Assembly (NCBI GenBank): GCA_001045525.1
Contig: LDWW01000003.1
Location: forward strand, 220,454 to 284,453
Direction of reading: 5' to 3'
From: Chitinispirillum alkaliphilum
GTDB taxonomy: Bacteria > Fibrobacterota > Chitinivibrionia > Chitinivibrionales > Chitinispirillaceae
Length of the DNA stretch: 64,000 nt
Every line of letters starts with the position of its first letter. The stretch's first letter is position 1. The position numbers were made by a program, and so were the translations under genes. Shown piece after piece: positions 1 to 9,017 of the stretch. Below the pieces are notes generated by a model that was given only the letters and a program-made list of their open reading frames with translations, ran no database searches and was not told where the DNA came from.

Positions 1-1
1 T

Positions 2-406
2 GGATCAAATATCGAACTTCTCGAAAAAATCGGTGAAGATAACCTGTTTGTCTTCGGAAAGAGTTTTGAAGATATCAAAAACAACCACTACAACAATCCT
101 TCTGATGTATTGAATTCAAACAACAGTCTAAAAGAGGTGTTTTCTTTTCTTGAAGGACATCTGCCGTCAGTGTCAGGTGGGCATGAGATATATCCGTTAA
201 TATCAAATATCTGTGATTCTGACAGACAGTATGTAATTCGGGATTTTGATGAGTACACTGAAACTCAAAGAAAAATAGATCTTCTTTATCAAAACAAAAC
301 TGAATGGTTCCGTAAATCTCTTCTAAATATTGCCAGAGTTGGCTGGTTTTCAAGTGACAGACTGGTCAGGGAGTATGCCCGGGATGTTTGGAAAGTCTCT
401 GTATGA
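2..406 (+). CDS. glgP: Glycogen/starch phosphorylase, C-terminal part (cut by window edge)
   Basis: The frame is open from base 2 and enters the window at GSNIELLEKIGEDNLFVFG, which matches the conserved C-terminal part of alpha-glucan phosphorylases. It ends with NIARVGWFSSDRLVREYA, the family's usual 'NIA..G.FSSDR.I.EYA..IW' ending. Only the last ~134 residues are present, so the PLP-binding lysine lies outside the window. The enzyme releases glucose-1-phosphate from glycogen in the cytoplasm. Its TGA stop overlaps the ATG of the next gene in an ATGA arrangement, so translation of the phosphorylase and of PTS enzyme I is probably coupled. The internal ATG at 110 is not the gene start. Confidence 0.9.
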   Translation, partial: GSNIELLEKIGEDNLFVFGKSFEDIKNNHYNNPSDVLNSNNSLKEVFSFLEGHLPSVSGGHEIYPLISNICDSDRQYVIRDFDEYTETQRKIDLLYQNKTEWFRKSLLNIARVGWFSSDRLVREYARDVWKVSV

Positions 407-2157
407 AAAAAACAAATGAACTAAAGGGTATTTCAGTTGTATCCGGATGGGGAATAGGGAAGGCCTACTTTGTAGGACGTGCTGTTCAAAACTCCTCAGC
501 AGTGACCATCTCGCGCCAGGATGTTGGTAACGAGATTATTCGTTTTGGGGAAATACGGGAAGAAGCAAAGAAAGACTATCGCCAGTTAATTCAAGAACAA
601 AATAATGGGGCCACACTTGATATCTCCATATTAAACATCTATGAACATATTCTCGATGACCCTGCGTTTATCGGACAGGTGGTTGAGACCATAACAACCC
701 GTCTTTATGATCTTGAAAGTTCTATAAGACTTGTATCCAACGATTTCATCAAAAGGTTTGAGTCTGCAGGAACTTCTTACTTTAGAGAAAGATCGAGCGA
801 TATGGTGGAGGTGTGTGAGAAACTGATCTCCTGCATACACCAGGATAATGGAAGAGCCCGATCCTTTATTGAGCCGGTTGTGATGGTTGTAATGAGGACA
901 TTTACACCTACTGATATCCTCTCCTATGATAAATCTCAGATCCAGGCCATTATTACCACAAGTGGTGGTAAGACCTCTCATGCGGCTATTCTGGCACGTT
1001 CATATTCAATACCGGTGATTTCAGGTATTCGTAATATTGCAAACAGCATCCACCCAGGGGATCAGGTTCTTGTGGATGCGGATAAAGCAACTGTATATGT
1101 ACGGCCAACAGCAGCGGTTACAAGCAAATACAGGCATTTACAAGCAGACGATGACAAGATTACCAGACTCAAAACCAAATGGCGAAAACCTGTTTACACA
1201 AAAGACGGGGTAAAACTGGAGGTGCTTGCCAATATTTCTCTTCCCGATGATATTGACGAAGCTGTTGAGTATGGGGCTGATGGAATCGGACTGGTCAGAA
1301 CTGAGTATATTCTCTCAAATAGAAAAGAAATGCCTTCTGAAGATGTTCAGTTGTCCTATTATGAAGAGATATTTAGAAAAAGTAAAGAAAAACCATGTGT
1401 TATAAGATTAATGGATATAGGTGGGGATAAAATTCCGCAGTTTTTCGAAATGCCTCAGGAGTTTAATCCATTTATGGGGTGGAGAGCAATACGTATATTT
1501 CTGGATTGTAAAGATATCTTTATCACACAAATCCGAGCAATACTTAAAGCTGGTAAAGGGCATAATTACTCTATTATGGTACCCATGGTTACTACTTTGC
1601 AGGAGTGGCTTGCAGCCAAAAACCTGATCAGGGAAGTCGCCTCAGAACTGAATATGGATATGCCTAAATGCGGAATACTTTTCGAAGTACCTCTTTCTAT
1701 TCTGGAAATGAACACATTTATGAAAGAGATCGATTTCGCTTCAATAGGTACTAATGACCTTATACAGTATCTCAGCGCCGCAGACAGAAATAATTCAAAA
1801 GTAAACTATCTCTATAACCCGATTGAGCCTGCTTTTCTGCGTATTATAAGGACCGCCATAAAAACCGCAAATGACAATGGTATGCCTCTTTCAATCTGCG
1901 GGGAAATGGCTGGTAACCCCCACCACACGCTTTTACTCATGGGGCTTGGGTTACGCCGTTTCAGTGTAATACCTCGTAATATACCAATCATTAAAGAGAT
2001 TATCTCTCAGATCAGTTTGATTGAAGCCGTAGAACATATCTCTCATATCGATGCCATTGAAACTACTAAAAACATGGCGAGCTGGCTTACTGCTTCAAAT
2101 CAGCGTATGCTTGGTGATGCCCTTGACAGATATCCTTCTTTGGAAGATATGCTCTGA
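403..2157 (+). CDS. ptsI: Phosphoenolpyruvate-protein phosphotransferase (PTS enzyme I), paralog 1
   Basis: This 584-residue protein has the full enzyme I layout: an N-terminal HPr-binding/phosphohistidine half with GGKTSHAAILAR (His about 193), then the PEP-binding TIM barrel with LVRTEYILS, RLMDIGGDK, GTNDLIQY and the ICGEMAG cysteine motif. It transfers phosphate from PEP to HPr. No GAF domain is present, so it is not the PtsP type. I place the start at ATG 403, overlapping the phosphorylase stop, rather than at the TTG at 388. No HPr or enzyme II gene is in the window. A second enzyme I lies at 30822. Linkage to glycogen phosphorylase suggests a role in sensing or coordinating carbon storage; that is inference. 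Confidence 0.93.
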   Translation: MKKTNELKGISVVSGWGIGKAYFVGRAVQNSSAVTISRQDVGNEIIRFGEIREEAKKDYRQLIQEQNNGATLDISILNIYEHILDDPAFIGQVVETITTRLYDLESSIRLVSNDFIKRFESAGTSYFRERSSDMVEVCEKLISCIHQDNGRARSFIEPVVMVVMRTFTPTDILSYDKSQIQAIITTSGGKTSHAAILARSYSIPVISGIRNIANSIHPGDQVLVDADKATVYVRPTAAVTSKYRHLQADDDKITRLKTKWRKPVYTKDGVKLEVLANISLPDDIDEAVEYGADGIGLVRTEYILSNRKEMPSEDVQLSYYEEIFRKSKEKPCVIRLMDIGGDKIPQFFEMPQEFNPFMGWRAIRIFLDCKDIFITQIRAILKAGKGHNYSIMVPMVTTLQEWLAAKNLIREVASELNMDMPKCGILFEVPLSILEMNTFMKEIDFASIGTNDLIQYLSAADRNNSKVNYLYNPIEPAFLRIIRTAIKTANDNGMPLSICGEMAGNPHHTLLLMGLGLRRFSVIPRNIPIIKEIISQISLIEAVEHISHIDAIETTKNMASWLTASNQRMLGDALDRYPSLEDML

Positions 2158-2165
2158 TTTCTCTC

Positions 2166-2747
2166 TCAGCTACGCTCCATACCAATCAGTCTCAGAAACT
2201 CATTTCTTGTGCTGTTTTCATCCCTGAAACTGCCAAGCATAGCAGAGGTTATCATTTTGGAATTCTGCTTTGAAACCCCACGCATCATCATACACAGGTG
2301 CTGCGCTTCGATTACAACTCCTACTCCTTCTGCTCCTATCGGCTCCATTATTGAACTTGCGATCTGCTGGGTGAGGCGTTCCTGTACCTGAAGTCTTCTG
2401 GCGAAACAATCAACAAGTCTTGCAAGTTTACTTACACCATAAACCTTGTTCTGTGCTATATAACCTATATGACATTTGCCAACGAACGGCAACATATGAT
2501 GCTCACACATACTGTACACTTCGATATCTCTTACGATTATCATGTGATTGCATTCTTCTGTGAAGATTGCTTTTTTTATTATATCTTCAGGCTTTTGAGA
2601 GTAACCCTGCATAAGGTATTCATATGATTGGCATACCCTGGCTGGTGTATCAATTAACCCCTCACGATTCGGATTTTCTCCTACAGCTTCAAGTATCACT
2701 CTCACAGCATCTTCAATTTGTTTACTTTTGTATTTTTTTACATTCAC
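2166..2747 (-). CDS. folE: GTP cyclohydrolase I
   Basis: The 193-residue protein is full length for the family. It carries the zinc and catalytic motif [10 protein letters not shown] in the middle, the second zinc cysteine in HLCMMMRG, and RNEFLRLI at the C terminus. It converts GTP to 7,8-dihydroneopterin triphosphate, the first step of tetrahydrofolate synthesis (or of queuosine precursors). It converges on the enzyme I gene with only 8 bases between stops. No other folate gene is adjacent. Confidence 0.95.
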   Translation of the reverse strand: MNVKKYKSKQIEDAVRVILEAVGENPNREGLIDTPARVCQSYEYLMQGYSQKPEDIIKKAIFTEECNHMIIVRDIEVYSMCEHHMLPFVGKCHIGYIAQNKVYGVSKLARLVDCFARRLQVQERLTQQIASSIMEPIGAEGVGVVIEAQHLCMMMRGVSKQNSKMITSAMLGSFRDENSTRNEFLRLIGMERS

Positions 2748-3028
2748 TTACGGTGCTCCTTAACCCAGAGAGATAGTAAAATAAGAGTTGTCAGGAAATA
2801 AGAATTTTATAAGAATAAGCATATTTAGTATCAGAGATAAAATATATCCGGCTCTGCACTGATTTAAACACCAAGTTTATTCTGTTGGGTGGGTATTCTT
2901 GCACATTTGAATTTTCCTATCCACTCAGCTCTGTTGTATATTTCATCTTTGAGGGCAAATTTGTCATTAGTCCTGTAATCATTAGTATATTTATACCAGT
3001 ATAATCGCCTTTATCCGGAGGAATAATC

Positions 3029-4006
3029 TTGAAAGACAGTATAAAAAAAGGATCGTCCTATAAGAAAGCGATACTCTTATTGGTTGTTTTAATTATGATA
3101 TCCGTTCTTTATTATCGGGTTAATCAGAGCGGGTTTATCTCAGGGCTTGCCGGGTATCTTAATGTGGAATTTGAAAGTTACCGTAATTTAATCCAGTTCG
3201 AAGAAGAAGAGAAAGGTCAGATCAGGGGAAAGCTAGCCGGGTTATGGGAGTTTTCTCAAGGTGATCCTGATAGTGATGCGGTATCAAAAGTCGAACGTCT
3301 GGAACTCAATGAGAATGGGATTGTATGGCATGTGATTCACTGGACTCTGAATCTGCCTTCAGGGGAACAGGTAAATATTGCTCAGGGGAGACATGGTTAC
3401 TATGAGCCTTTTTCATTCAGTCATGATGAGAGTGTGATATATTGTGAAGCCTGGGTGATACGTCAGGCTTTTGCAAATGAAAAGGACACCTGCTATGGAG
3501 AGAGTCAGGTACTGGAGATGTGGGAGTTCGATATTAGAGATGATGTGCTTGAGTTTAATAAGAGGGATTTCGCCGCTTATACCGGTGAGCTTAGAGAGTT
3601 CTTTCCACAGGTAGAGATAGTGGATGTAATTAATCAGTTTGATCTCGCTTCATGTCGTCGCATCACTGACATCTCGACTCTTGCAAAGAGAGTTTTAAGC
3701 CAGAAATTGGAAATGGACGTCAAAAAAGATGATTCAAAAACTATAGAGGATATGATCAGAACCTACTATGAACCTATAGTAATAGAGGAAATGGTACGTA
3801 CATACAAAACCGTATCTGTTCCGGACAGTGCAGAATTAACTATAACTGTCACTCCGGAAGGCAGGGTCTCAAATGTAAGAAACAATAACCGTAAGCTCAC
3901 AGCAGTGCGGTTCAATGATGCACTGATCAGAGAAATAGGTACCTGGAGATTTCCGGCTTCTGATAAGGAACAGAGAATCAATCATACAATCCGGTTCAGA
4001 TTATGA
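3029..4006 (+). CDS. Membrane-anchored protein with AgmX/TonB-C-like C-terminal domain
   Basis: 325 residues. The start is a TTG preceded by a strong GGAGG seven bases upstream. Residues about 13-30 form one hydrophobic segment (ILLLVVLIMISVLYY), so the protein is probably anchored in the inner membrane with the rest in the periplasm. The last ~60 residues (ELTITVTPEGRVSNV ... GTWRFPASDKEQ) resemble the AgmX/PglI or TonB C-terminal fold ('G.V......W.FP'). The middle part, residues about 60-240, matches nothing I recognise. The next gene starts one base after its stop, so the two are likely cotranscribed. Function unknown. Confidence 0.7.
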   Translation: MKDSIKKGSSYKKAILLLVVLIMISVLYYRVNQSGFISGLAGYLNVEFESYRNLIQFEEEEKGQIRGKLAGLWEFSQGDPDSDAVSKVERLELNENGIVWHVIHWTLNLPSGEQVNIAQGRHGYYEPFSFSHDESVIYCEAWVIRQAFANEKDTCYGESQVLEMWEFDIRDDVLEFNKRDFAAYTGELREFFPQVEIVDVINQFDLASCRRITDISTLAKRVLSQKLEMDVKKDDSKTIEDMIRTYYEPIVIEEMVRTYKTVSVPDSAELTITVTPEGRVSNVRNNNRKLTAVRFNDALIREIGTWRFPASDKEQRINHTIRFRL

Positions 4007-4007
4007 T

Positions 4008-4532
4008 ATGTTTGGTCAATTTGTCTATAGGTACATTACCCATACATTGGTATCTGTTAAGGTTTGCGGGATTCTGAAATCCGGGGAGATGAACATAATT
4101 TCCGTTCAGCTTAACCCCAGGGACAAACCAGACTCAGACAATGTGCAGTCCGCAGAAATAGATAACTGGGCCGGCTACATTGAAGAGTTCCTTAACGGAG
4201 ATCGGAAAGCTTTTCCAAAACCGATTCCGCTCTTGAAAAAAAGTCTGACCCCATTTCAAAATAGAGTTCTTGATGCAGCAAGCAAAATAGAGTGGGGGAG
4301 TACAATCTCATACAGTGAGCTTGCGGCCCAGGCAGGAAATGAAAAAGCAGTGCGGGCAGCAGCTTCTGTTATGGCCTCTAATCCGCTCCCTCTAATTATA
4401 CCCTGTCACCGGGTAATCAGAAGTGACGGATCAATAGGAGGGTATATGAGACAGACCATTGGAAAAACTATTAGTCTGAAAAAAAAACTTCTGGAAAGAG
4501 AAAAAAGTAATCAAATACCTTTGTGTAAATGA
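4008..4532 (+). CDS. ogt: Methylated-DNA--protein-cysteine methyltransferase
   Basis: 174 residues ending in the DNA-binding/methyltransferase domain of the O6-alkylguanine alkyltransferase family. The suicide acceptor motif LIIPCHRVIRSDGSIGGY holds the active cysteine at about 133, and TPFQNRVLDAASKIEWG is the usual helix-turn-helix entry. The protein repairs O6-methylguanine by transferring the alkyl group to itself. The ATG at 4008 follows the previous stop by one base. A later in-frame ATG at 4089 is possible, since the first ~27 residues look unlike the family. The gene converges on pdxA with only 3 bases between stops. Confidence 0.9.
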   Translation: MFGQFVYRYITHTLVSVKVCGILKSGEMNIISVQLNPRDKPDSDNVQSAEIDNWAGYIEEFLNGDRKAFPKPIPLLKKSLTPFQNRVLDAASKIEWGSTISYSELAAQAGNEKAVRAAASVMASNPLPLIIPCHRVIRSDGSIGGYMRQTIGKTISLKKKLLEREKSNQIPLCK

Positions 4533-4535
4533 ATC

Positions 4536-5516
4536 TTAGTTTCGGTATTGTTGAAGTTTTAGTGCGGTTTCGATAGCTTTTATCAAACTCTCTTCGGATG
4601 CAATTCCTTTTCCGGCAATATCAAAAGCAGTTCCGTGTCCCACTGAAGTTCTTATAATCGGTAAACCAATGGTGATATTAACTCCGTTATGGAAATTACG
4701 TGACTTCAGTGCGACAAATCCATGATCGTGGAGCATCGACACCACTCCATGGAACTCTCCTGAGAAAGCTCTCATAAAAACAGTATCCGGTGGAAGAGGG
4801 CCCCTCACAGAAACACCTTCATTCTTTGCTTTGTGTATGGCTGGTTGTATCGATTCCGTTTCTTCACTTCCAAAAAGACCGTTTTCTCCAGCATGGGGGT
4901 TGAGACCTCCCACAGCAATAACGGGATCTGGTATGCCGATACCTTTTAAATATTCACATAACAGCCTTATTGTTGTGTAAACACGTTGCGTTGTCACCCT
5001 CTCTATCGCTTCGCGTAATGAACAGTGGGTAGTGACATGTGCAACTGCCACACTATCCAATTGAAACACCATTGAAAAATTATCTGTACGGGTGTAGTGA
5101 GCAAAGATTTCCGTATGGCCCTGAAACGGTATCCCAGCCATCTTAAGCGATTCTTTATTGATAGGATTTGTTATAACACCGCTTGCTTCACCGTTAAGTG
5201 AGAGCTCAATTGATTTCCTGATATACCGATAGGCGGCATCTGCACAGTTGCTTTGAGGTTTTCCGATACAAAAAGAATCCGGAGTGATACTTTCTTGATC
5301 TATTACATTAATTGCCCCACTAACGGCATCTTTTGGAGTTTCTACAGGATTGAAATTTTGAGATAACCCCAGAGATCGGGACGTTTTTTGTAATACAGAG
5401 ATATCACCCAGAACCGACAAATTACCGTTAAAATCAGGTTTCTTTGTGAGCGCTTTAATTGTAATTTCCGGGCCGATCCCTGCGGGATCTCCCATGGTGA
5501 TTATTAAGTTTTTCAA
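4536..5516 (-). CDS. pdxA: 4-hydroxythreonine-4-phosphate dehydrogenase
   Basis: 326 residues, the usual PdxA length. It starts with IITMGDPAGIGPEI and contains the metal-binding histidine motifs GHTEIFAHYT, VAHVTTHCSLREA and MLHDHGFVALK, plus GGLNPHAGENGLFG. It oxidises 4-phosphooxy-L-threonine in pyridoxal 5'-phosphate synthesis by the DXP-dependent route. It appears monocistronic here. Confidence 0.95.
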   Translation of the reverse strand: MKNLIITMGDPAGIGPEITIKALTKKPDFNGNLSVLGDISVLQKTSRSLGLSQNFNPVETPKDAVSGAINVIDQESITPDSFCIGKPQSNCADAAYRYIRKSIELSLNGEASGVITNPINKESLKMAGIPFQGHTEIFAHYTRTDNFSMVFQLDSVAVAHVTTHCSLREAIERVTTQRVYTTIRLLCEYLKGIGIPDPVIAVGGLNPHAGENGLFGSEETESIQPAIHKAKNEGVSVRGPLPPDTVFMRAFSGEFHGVVSMLHDHGFVALKSRNFHNGVNITIGLPIIRTSVGHGTAFDIAGKGIASEESLIKAIETALKLQQYRN

Positions 5517-5586
5517 AAGGAAACAATCCAGTGTATAAGATTAAAAAGGGATAAACTTTTTTTCTCCGGAAACCGATATATTTACT

Positions 5587-5916
5587 ATGAATGAGATAAA
5601 GAGAAAACTGATAAATCAGGCTGTTGAGCGCTACACAAGTATTTTCCCCTGTACCAGGGCAAACGATTTAAACGAATGCTTTACGATTGAGGATAATGTT
5701 GTTATGTTTTGGTTCAACACAGAAGATAAAACAACTCATATTCTTACCGCAACAGTTCCGCAGATTTAATATTATGTAATAGATAAAGATTTCGAAGATT
5801 TGAGCTTTTTATTCAAAGAAAATGATAGTGATTCTGAAAATCGGACCTTAGAAGATATGCAGGTACAGCAGACTGCAAGAAAATTGGCAAAGTTTTCAGG
5901 ATTTGCCTTTTCTTAA
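5587..5916 (+). pseudogene. Small ORF split by one in-frame TAA (60 + 48 codons)
   Basis: An ATG at 5587 opens a 60-codon frame ending in TAA at 5767-5769. The same frame then continues without a stop for 48 codons to TAA at 5914-5916, with coding-like composition (YYVIDKDFEDLSFLFKEN then [15 protein letters not shown] end). The whole would be a ~109-residue acidic protein. It runs into the 3' end of csrA on the opposite strand by about 21 bases. No strong ribosome binding site precedes it and I do not recognise the family. It may be a 60-residue gene, a disrupted gene, a readthrough case or a base-call error. Confidence 0.35.
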
Positions 5917-6132
5917 GACGTTAGCAATATTTTCAAGGCTTTGCTCCTGAGCGGTTGAAGCGGCTTTGTTTTCTTTTTGAATCTTCTCGTATATTTCTTC
6001 ACGATTGACTGCGATTTTTTTGGGCGCTTCTATTCCAAGTTTAACGTTACGCCCATCCATATCAACAATTTTAACAACGATATCATCGCCAATGCGAATA
6101 GATTCACCTAATTTACGGGTTAGGACAAGCAT
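5896..6132 (-). CDS. csrA: Carbon storage regulator CsrA
   Basis: 78 residues. It begins [20 protein letters not shown] and contains [20 protein letters not shown], the strands and GIxAP motif of CsrA/RsmA. Residues after about 60 form a polar tail. CsrA is a dimeric RNA-binding translational regulator that recognises GGA in leader RNAs. It lies 2 bases downstream of fliW. FliW binds CsrA to relieve repression of flagellin, and the fliC leader here is rich in GGA (see 7580-7682). Confidence 0.96.
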   Translation of the reverse strand: MLVLTRKLGESIRIGDDIVVKIVDMDGRNVKLGIEAPKKIAVNREEIYEKIQKENKAASTAQEQSLENIANVLRKGKS

Positions 6133-6134
6133 GG

Positions 6135-6554
6135 TTATTGTTTCCTCATAATGGGTTCCTGCGTAGTATATCGGTCATCATCGGTAATAATCTGTTTACC
6201 GATTCGCTTGTTTTTATTGATTACAAGAGGGCCGACAAGATTTGCAGTTGATTCAAGAGGGTTTTCTCGGATGGTAACGATACTGTATAAAACCACATCT
6301 TCCGGTTTTTCAATTTGTAGCTCTTCAAGCTGCTCCTTAACCAGTTTAGGAGAATACTGTGGAGAGAAAAGCAGTGGATTGATGATTGCGAATCGCAATC
6401 TTGAACCATCAACACATACAAGCCACTCAAAAGGCTCATACTCCGGAATCGAAACAATCACATATTCTTTGTTTTTTTCAAACCCCGGTATACCCGAAGG
6501 AAACACTATAATGTCACCTTTTGAGTAAACAAGATTTTTAAAGAAATCACTCAT
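6135..6554 (-). CDS. fliW: Flagellar assembly factor FliW
   Basis: 139 residues with the FliW features [14 protein letters not shown] near the N terminus and [22 protein letters not shown] near the C terminus. FliW is an antagonist of CsrA that also binds flagellin; once flagellin is secreted, free FliW sequesters CsrA and flagellin translation resumes. The order fliC-fliW-csrA on one strand brings all three partners together. A GGAG lies about 11 bases upstream of the ATG. Confidence 0.94.
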   Translation of the reverse strand: MSDFFKNLVYSKGDIIVFPSGIPGFEKNKEYVIVSIPEYEPFEWLVCVDGSRLRFAIINPLLFSPQYSPKLVKEQLEELQIEKPEDVVLYSIVTIRENPLESTANLVGPLVINKNKRIGKQIITDDDRYTTQEPIMRKQ

Positions 6555-6683
6555 ATTACAGTTGGCTCCGGAAAATGTCTTGTCATCTTATAAATAAAAT
6601 CGTTATTTGTTTGAACAAAGTCAAATGTGTAGTGCAAAATCATGTTGTAGAGAATATAGATAATGGAGCCATATTCCTCTCAT

Positions 6684-6715
6684 CTCCCCGTTTGAGAAAA
6701 CCAAAAAACGGGGAG
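6684..6715 (-). terminator. Hairpin downstream of flagellin gene
   Basis: CTCCCCGTTT at 6684-6693 pairs perfectly with AAACGGGGAG at 6706-6715 around a 12-base loop, just past the fliC stop. A U-tract after the stem is weak, so this may be an intrinsic terminator of low efficiency or an mRNA 3'-end stabiliser that still lets some transcripts reach fliW-csrA. Confidence 0.5.
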
Positions 6716-6733
6716 TGATTCGGAATACAGATC

Positions 6734-7579
6734 TTATCCAATCAGGCTCAAGACACTTTGGGGGACCATGTTTGCCTGAGCAAGCATTGCAGTTGAAGAT
6801 TGGGTAAGGATCTGATTGCGAGTGAATTTTGTTGTTTCATAAGCAAAATCAGCATCACGTATCACAGATTCTGCAGCCTGCATATTCTGCTCCTGGTTAT
6901 CCTGATTGGTCAGCGCATGCTCCAGGCGGTTAACCATTCCTCCAAGCCTTGCTCTGAGCGAGTTTACGTCATTAAGCGCATCATCAAGAGTTTCAATAGC
7001 AGCAGTAGCATCGGCCTGGGATGTAACTACTAGGTTTGCTCCATCGATACCCAGAGACGCCGTGTCAACAGGATCAATCATAAACTGCATCGTGTCTGCA
7101 TCATTGTCGTTGTTGGGGCCTATATGAAGGACTCCACCCGGAAGCTGGCCCCAGGGGGCTTCACCATTGAGCAGTCTTTGGCTGTTATATTGTGTACCAG
7201 CTACAATACGGTCAATTTCCTCTTTTAGCTGATCGATTTCTATACCTATATATTCCCGTTCGGTAACGGTAAGGGTATCAGTAGCTGCCTGGATTGAAAG
7301 TTCGCGCATACGTTGAAGCATTGAGTTTACTTCCACAAGGGCTCCTTCTGCGATGGAAAGAAGTGATATTCCATCCTGAATGTTACGTGAGCCCATATTG
7401 AGACCACGAACCTGAGTGCGGAGCTGCTCTGAAACACTCAAACCTGCAGCATCGTCAGCGGCACGATTAATACGTAGGCCGGTGGACAATTTTTCCAGAG
7501 ATTTCTCAAGCCCTCTGTTCACACTGCGCAGAGCATTGCCGGTTATCATTGCCGGCACATTGTTGTTGATGCGAGGCAT
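6734..7579 (-). CDS. fliC: Flagellin
   Basis: 281 residues from the chosen start. The N-terminal D0/D1 region has LEKLSTGLRINRAADDAAG and the C-terminal D1/D0 region has NQILTQSSTAMLAQANMVPQ, both diagnostic. The variable middle is very short (about 60 residues), giving a compact flagellin. I use the ATG at 7579 because AAGGAGGGG lies just before it. The longer frame from 7609 would translate the ribosome binding site itself (residues KRRG). It is preceded by a sigma-54 promoter and a GGA-rich leader, so both transcriptional and CsrA/FliW translational control are likely. Confidence 0.95.
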   Translation of the reverse strand: MPRINNNVPAMITGNALRSVNRGLEKSLEKLSTGLRINRAADDAAGLSVSEQLRTQVRGLNMGSRNIQDGISLLSIAEGALVEVNSMLQRMRELSIQAATDTLTVTEREYIGIEIDQLKEEIDRIVAGTQYNSQRLLNGEAPWGQLPGGVLHIGPNNDNDADTMQFMIDPVDTASLGIDGANLVVTSQADATAAIETLDDALNDVNSLRARLGGMVNRLEHALTNQDNQEQNMQAAESVIRDADFAYETTKFTRNQILTQSSTAMLAQANMVPQSVLSLIG

Positions 7580-7682
7580 AGTACCCCTCCTTTTCGGTTG
7601 TGCTTCCATGCAGCCGGTTACATCCGAACTGCCTTCCCTGGGTCCTCCTGACCATGCCTGAGCTTCCTTGCCACTTTCGGAC
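7580..7682 (-). promoter_or_regulatory. GGA-rich fliC leader, candidate CsrA target
   Basis: Between the predicted sigma-54 start and the fliC ATG the leader strand contains seven GGA trinucleotides, including CAAGGAAG, CAGGAGGAC, TTCGGATG, ATGGAAGC and the ribosome binding site AAAGGAGGGG. CsrA binds GGA in leader RNAs and blocks ribosome entry. csrA and fliW are the next genes downstream of fliC. The density of sites and the synteny are seen; binding is inferred. Confidence 0.6.
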
Positions 7683-7693
7683 TTATGTTATAT

Positions 7694-7708
7694 GCAATTG
7701 TGATGCCA
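7694..7708 (-). promoter_or_regulatory. Sigma-54 (-24/-12) promoter of fliC
   Basis: The minus strand reads TGGCATCACAATTGC, matching the RpoN consensus TGGCAC-N5-TTGC at all but one base, with the exact GG-to-GC spacing. The expected transcript start is near 7682, giving a leader of about 100 bases. Confidence 0.8.
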
Positions 7709-7792
7709 AGCTATAAATGTGCCCGAAACACCTGTTCTAAGTCGTTTTCCGTATAACCATCCCTGTGTGAAAGGGAAAATTTTTCCCCCTCA

Positions 7793-9001
7793 TCAGAGAA
7801 AATTTACCAGCGAAACCTGTATCACTCTGGATGCAGATTTAAGAGCGGCATTATACACATTTTCAGCTAAAGAAAATTTCATTATCGCCTCAGCCATATC
7901 TGTATCTTCAAGATTAGACAATAATTCCACCGTTGAAGCGGTTTGCTGCTCATTTCTCTCAAGTGTGGTTTCGAACCTGTTTACACGGGAGCCGTTTTTG
8001 GCCTGAGCAGAAAGGAGCGCATCCATCATCTCTGATATCTCATCTATTGCGTTGCGAATCCCGTCTTGATCGTTGGTATGAAGAGACTCATTGAAACGTA
8101 TCATCGTTCCAAGCATTGTATTGCCCGAGACCGGGTTACTGAAAACCTCTTCCATGGTGATGTTTATTGGCATGATGACACCATTTTCTATCTCTCTGAA
8201 TACCTCGCCCTGGCCGGTGATGGGTTCTCCGTGGATGTTTTTACCATGTGTTATGTGGTCAAAGCTGATGCTGAACTCACCCGGCTCATAATTGGGACTG
8301 CCGGGATCGACATTTACCAGTAAATCGGGATTGTTCAGAGTAATCTCGCCGGTTTGGTAATTGACACTGTAATCCACTCCCTCACTATAGGTGACACCCT
8401 GGGCACTGAGGTGAAAACTGCCAGGAAGAATGTTCCGCACAGGTGTACCGCTGAAGCCTTCGAAGAGCTGAACGGTTGTCCCCTCTGCAGCTCCATCAGC
8501 CATAAAATAGGCCATTCGCATGTTGTTGTAATCCTGGGCGGTATTGGCTGAGGATTTCTCTACTATGAAAGGGGGAGTTTTAGTCTGAGTGCCATTAAAA
8601 ACGTAATCACCCTTAAACTGAGTTAGTGCCAGGGCAATCATCTGTCTTGATAACTGGTTTACTTCCTGTTGAATATATGCTCGTTCGTTTTGCCCGATTG
8701 TATCGGTTGAGGCCTGGATTCCCAGCTCACGCATTCTTTGCATAAGATCGTTCATGCTGTTCATAGCACTTTCACTTACACTCATATATCCTAGTCCATC
8801 TTTGATGTTTCTTTGGAACTGCCTGAGCTGTTTTTCGGAGGTACGCAGCTTTAAAGCATTGGCTACATCAACAGGATCATCTGAAGCACGGTGCAGACGT
8901 TTACCTGTAGATATCTGCTCCTGCAGTCTTGCCAGGTCACCATAGCGGTTGCCTATGACATTCTGCATGTTACGGTTGACTGTTTTAAATGTGGTCCTCA
9001 T
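7793..9001 (-). CDS. flgL: Flagellar hook-associated protein 3 (FlgL)
   Basis: 402 residues. The N terminus (LQEQISTGKRLHRASDDPVD) and the flagellin-like C-terminal helix (AEAIMKFSLAENVYNAAL) are those of the hook-filament junction protein FlgL/HAP3. It is secreted through the flagellar export apparatus and joins the hook to the filament. It is the last gene of the flgJ-flgN-flgK-flgL run and starts 16 bases after the flgK stop. Confidence 0.93.
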   Translation of the reverse strand: MRTTFKTVNRNMQNVIGNRYGDLARLQEQISTGKRLHRASDDPVDVANALKLRTSEKQLRQFQRNIKDGLGYMSVSESAMNSMNDLMQRMRELGIQASTDTIGQNERAYIQQEVNQLSRQMIALALTQFKGDYVFNGTQTKTPPFIVEKSSANTAQDYNNMRMAYFMADGAAEGTTVQLFEGFSGTPVRNILPGSFHLSAQGVTYSEGVDYSVNYQTGEITLNNPDLLVNVDPGSPNYEPGEFSISFDHITHGKNIHGEPITGQGEVFREIENGVIMPINITMEEVFSNPVSGNTMLGTMIRFNESLHTNDQDGIRNAIDEISEMMDALLSAQAKNGSRVNRFETTLERNEQQTASTVELLSNLEDTDMAEAIMKFSLAENVYNAALKSASRVIQVSLVNFL

Positions 9002-9017
9002 GATGATATCCCTGTTA

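Noticed and set aside
7580..7609. Longer flagellin start at 7609 (adds ten residues)
   Set aside because: The added codons include the strong AAGGAGGGG ribosome binding site of ATG 7579, and no flagellin has that extension.
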